In this document: piece after piece, positions 62,780-64,000 of the stretch
How positions within the stretch are numbered: position 1 is the first letter of the stretch
Layout of the letters: each line of letters begins with the position of its first letter
Assembly (NCBI RefSeq): GCF_005217615.1
Contig: NZ_SZNK01000001.1
Coordinates: forward strand, 5,418,501 to 5,482,500
Direction: 5' to 3'
DNA from: Brevibacillus antibioticus
GTDB lineage: Bacteria > Bacillota > Bacilli > Brevibacillales > Brevibacillaceae
Length of the DNA stretch: 64,000 bases
The notes under the pieces: generated by a model
The model's input: the letters and a program-made list of their open reading frames with translations, nothing else
Databases searched by the model: none
Told to the model about the DNA's origin: nothing
Translations under genes and position numbers: made by a program

Positions 62780-63525
62780 GCTTTATCGTTTATCCAGCGA
62801 TTGATATTCGCGGGGGCAAGTGTGTTCGACTTTTCCAAGGAGATTACGGGCAAGAGACAGTGTACGCTGATTCACCGCTCGCGATGGCGAAACGCTGGGT
62901 AGAGCAAGGTGCGTCCTGGGTACATCTCGTAGATTTGGACGGAGCAAAGGAAGGCAAGCCTGCAAATGTAGCGATCATCAAGGAGATAGCGCGCTCGATC
63001 CCTGTACCCGTGCAGGTTGGGGGCGGCATTCGGACAGTAGAGCAGATCGCGGACTATTTGGAGGCGGGCGTCGCGCGCGTGATCGTCGGGACTGCTGCCA
63101 TCGAAGACGAGCCTTTTACGAAGCGAATTCTTCAAAACGATGGAGACAAGATTGCGATTGGTCTGGACTGCCGGAATGGGCTGGTGGCTACCAGAGGTTG
63201 GTTGACCACGACAGATGTGCAGGCGACAGAGCTTGCCAAGCGGTTGGTTACGTATGGCGCGGAGACGTTTATTTACACGGATATCGCCCGTGATGGCACG
63301 ATGACAGGACCGAATGTAGAAGAAATTGCAGCCTTGGCGATGGCTACAGGAAAATCGGTGATAGCTTCGGGAGGTGTCAGCCAACTGGACGACTTGTTGA
63401 CGCTGGCTGCCCATGCTTCGGACGGAGTCTCTGGCGCCATTGTTGGCAAAGCACTCTACACGGACGCTTTTACATTGGAAGAAGCGCTCCAGCGTATGGA
63501 GGGGCGTGAATCCTATGTTGGCTAA
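62776..63525 (+). CDS. hisA: ProFAR isomerase HisA
   Basis: HisA opens the ribose ring of ProFAR by an Amadori rearrangement. The 249-residue TIM barrel has [23 protein letters not shown], then VQVGGGIRT and the second phosphate loop [13 protein letters not shown]. The catalytic aspartates lie in AIDIRGG and [19 protein letters not shown] 62776 follows GAGGGGG. It overlaps hisF by 11 bases. Confidence 0.96.
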   Translation: MSFIVYPAIDIRGGKCVRLFQGDYGQETVYADSPLAMAKRWVEQGASWVHLVDLDGAKEGKPANVAIIKEIARSIPVPVQVGGGIRTVEQIADYLEAGVARVIVGTAAIEDEPFTKRILQNDGDKIAIGLDCRNGLVATRGWLTTTDVQATELAKRLVTYGAETFIYTDIARDGTMTGPNVEEIAALAMATGKSVIASGGVSQLDDLLTLAAHASDGVSGAIVGKALYTDAFTLEEALQRMEGRESYVG

Positions 63526-64000
63526 ACGAATCATCCCGTGTCTTGATGTAAAAGACGGACGGGTGGTAAAAGGCGTGCAGTTCGTCGGACTTCGCGATGC
63601 AGGAGACCCGGTTGAACTGGCAAAAAAGTATAGCGACGAGAGAGCAGACGAGCTGATCTTTCTCGATATTTCTGCGTCCCACGAAGGGCGCAAGACGATG
63701 GTGGATGTCATCGAAAAAACGGCCGCAAACATCACGATTCCTTTCACGGTTGGTGGTGGTATTAACAGCGTCGACGATATGAAAAGGATATTGCGTGCAG
63801 GTGCCGACAAAATCTCGTTGAATACAGCGGCAGTTTTGCGTCCTGAATTGATCCGCGAGGGAGCGACGGTCTTTGGCTCACAATGTATCGTCGTGGCGAT
63901 CGACGCGCGAAGTGTTGGAGAAGATCGCTGGGAAGTGTATACCCACGGTGGACGGAATGCGACGGGGAGAGACGTCATCCGTTGGGCGCAGGAGGCAGAA
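63515..64000 (+). CDS. hisF: Imidazole glycerol phosphate synthase cyclase subunit (3' partial)
   Basis: The frame starts at ATG 63515 with GGAGGGGCG upstream and runs to the end of the window (162 codons seen; full length is usually about 252). [35 protein letters not shown], then [23 protein letters not shown], are diagnostic. The catalytic Asp in CLDVKDG is present. It forms the synthase with HisH, whose gene lies two genes upstream. hisI or hisIE is expected just beyond the window. Confidence 0.95.
   Translation, partial: MLAKRIIPCLDVKDGRVVKGVQFVGLRDAGDPVELAKKYSDERADELIFLDISASHEGRKTMVDVIEKTAANITIPFTVGGGINSVDDMKRILRAGADKISLNTAAVLRPELIREGATVFGSQCIVVAIDARSVGEDRWEVYTHGGRNATGRDVIRWAQEAE

Noticed and set aside
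62872..63978. Minus-strand 368-codon frame opposite hisA and hisF
   Set aside because: Both his genes are certain, and the frame has no ribosome site or known motif.

Overview
This window looks like a chromosomal segment of an endospore-forming, motile, Gram-positive bacterium, most likely Brevibacillus or a close relative in Paenibacillaceae (inference from gene content and order). Supporting evidence is the flaG-fliD-fliS-fliT cluster, long HPF, secA, prfB with its programmed frameshift, a cccB-like cytochrome, ftsEX, ctp, a minJ-like gene, uvrBA, hprK and hisZGDBHAF. These neighbours are also roughly grouped in Bacillus subtilis. A perfect sigma-H promoter, a sporulation-type PAS kinase and a decayed gerAB gene point to sporulation.

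Layout. 1-2145: three genes for a nonulosonic-acid-type sugar (acetyltransferase, CBS-fused nucleotidyltransferase, CMP-sugar synthase), probably for flagellin glycosylation. 2202-5023: flaG, fliD, fliS, a fliT-like gene and a convergent 58-residue YjfB-like gene. 5561-11506: a secreted protein of about 1980 residues made of 21 repeats of 93 residues, many nearly identical in DNA. 11776-13363: a MotA/MotB-like pair. 13364-15203: two DnaA boxes, then an amino-acid ABC binding lipoprotein and permease without an ATPase. 15303-23206: an HD-GYP protein, hpf, secA, an unknown gene, prfB and a PAS histidine kinase. 23348-24113: a YciI-like protein and a cytochrome c lipoprotein.

24250-32706 is the arginine cluster argC-argB-argD-carA-carB-argF, with argG-argH at 35864-38565. 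No argJ is present in the window. Between the two arginine blocks lies 32707-35009. It holds two tandem copies of a predicted H-type pseudoknot RNA with compensatory base changes, a 25-codon ORF for a secreted-type peptide, a terminator, and then a DUF5317-like gene with a membrane HD-GYP gene. This is the best candidate for something undescribed.

38625-41573: acetamidase/formamidase, a gerAB pseudogene, a frameshifted small secreted ORF and an iron alcohol dehydrogenase. 41910-47655: ftsE, ftsX, an M23 hydrolase with coiled coils, a carboxy-terminal protease and a multi-pass PDZ protein, a cell-wall and division module. 47788-49488: a YcdB/YcdC-type secreted protein. 49553-50485: a FlgD homologue with three tandem C-terminal modules. 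50666-58241: uvrB and uvrA behind a LexA-type box, an HD hydrolase, a small membrane protein, hprK and a hexapeptide acyltransferase. 58423 to the end: the histidine operon, with a perfect inverted repeat over its -35 box.

All calls come from reading the sequence; no database search was run.
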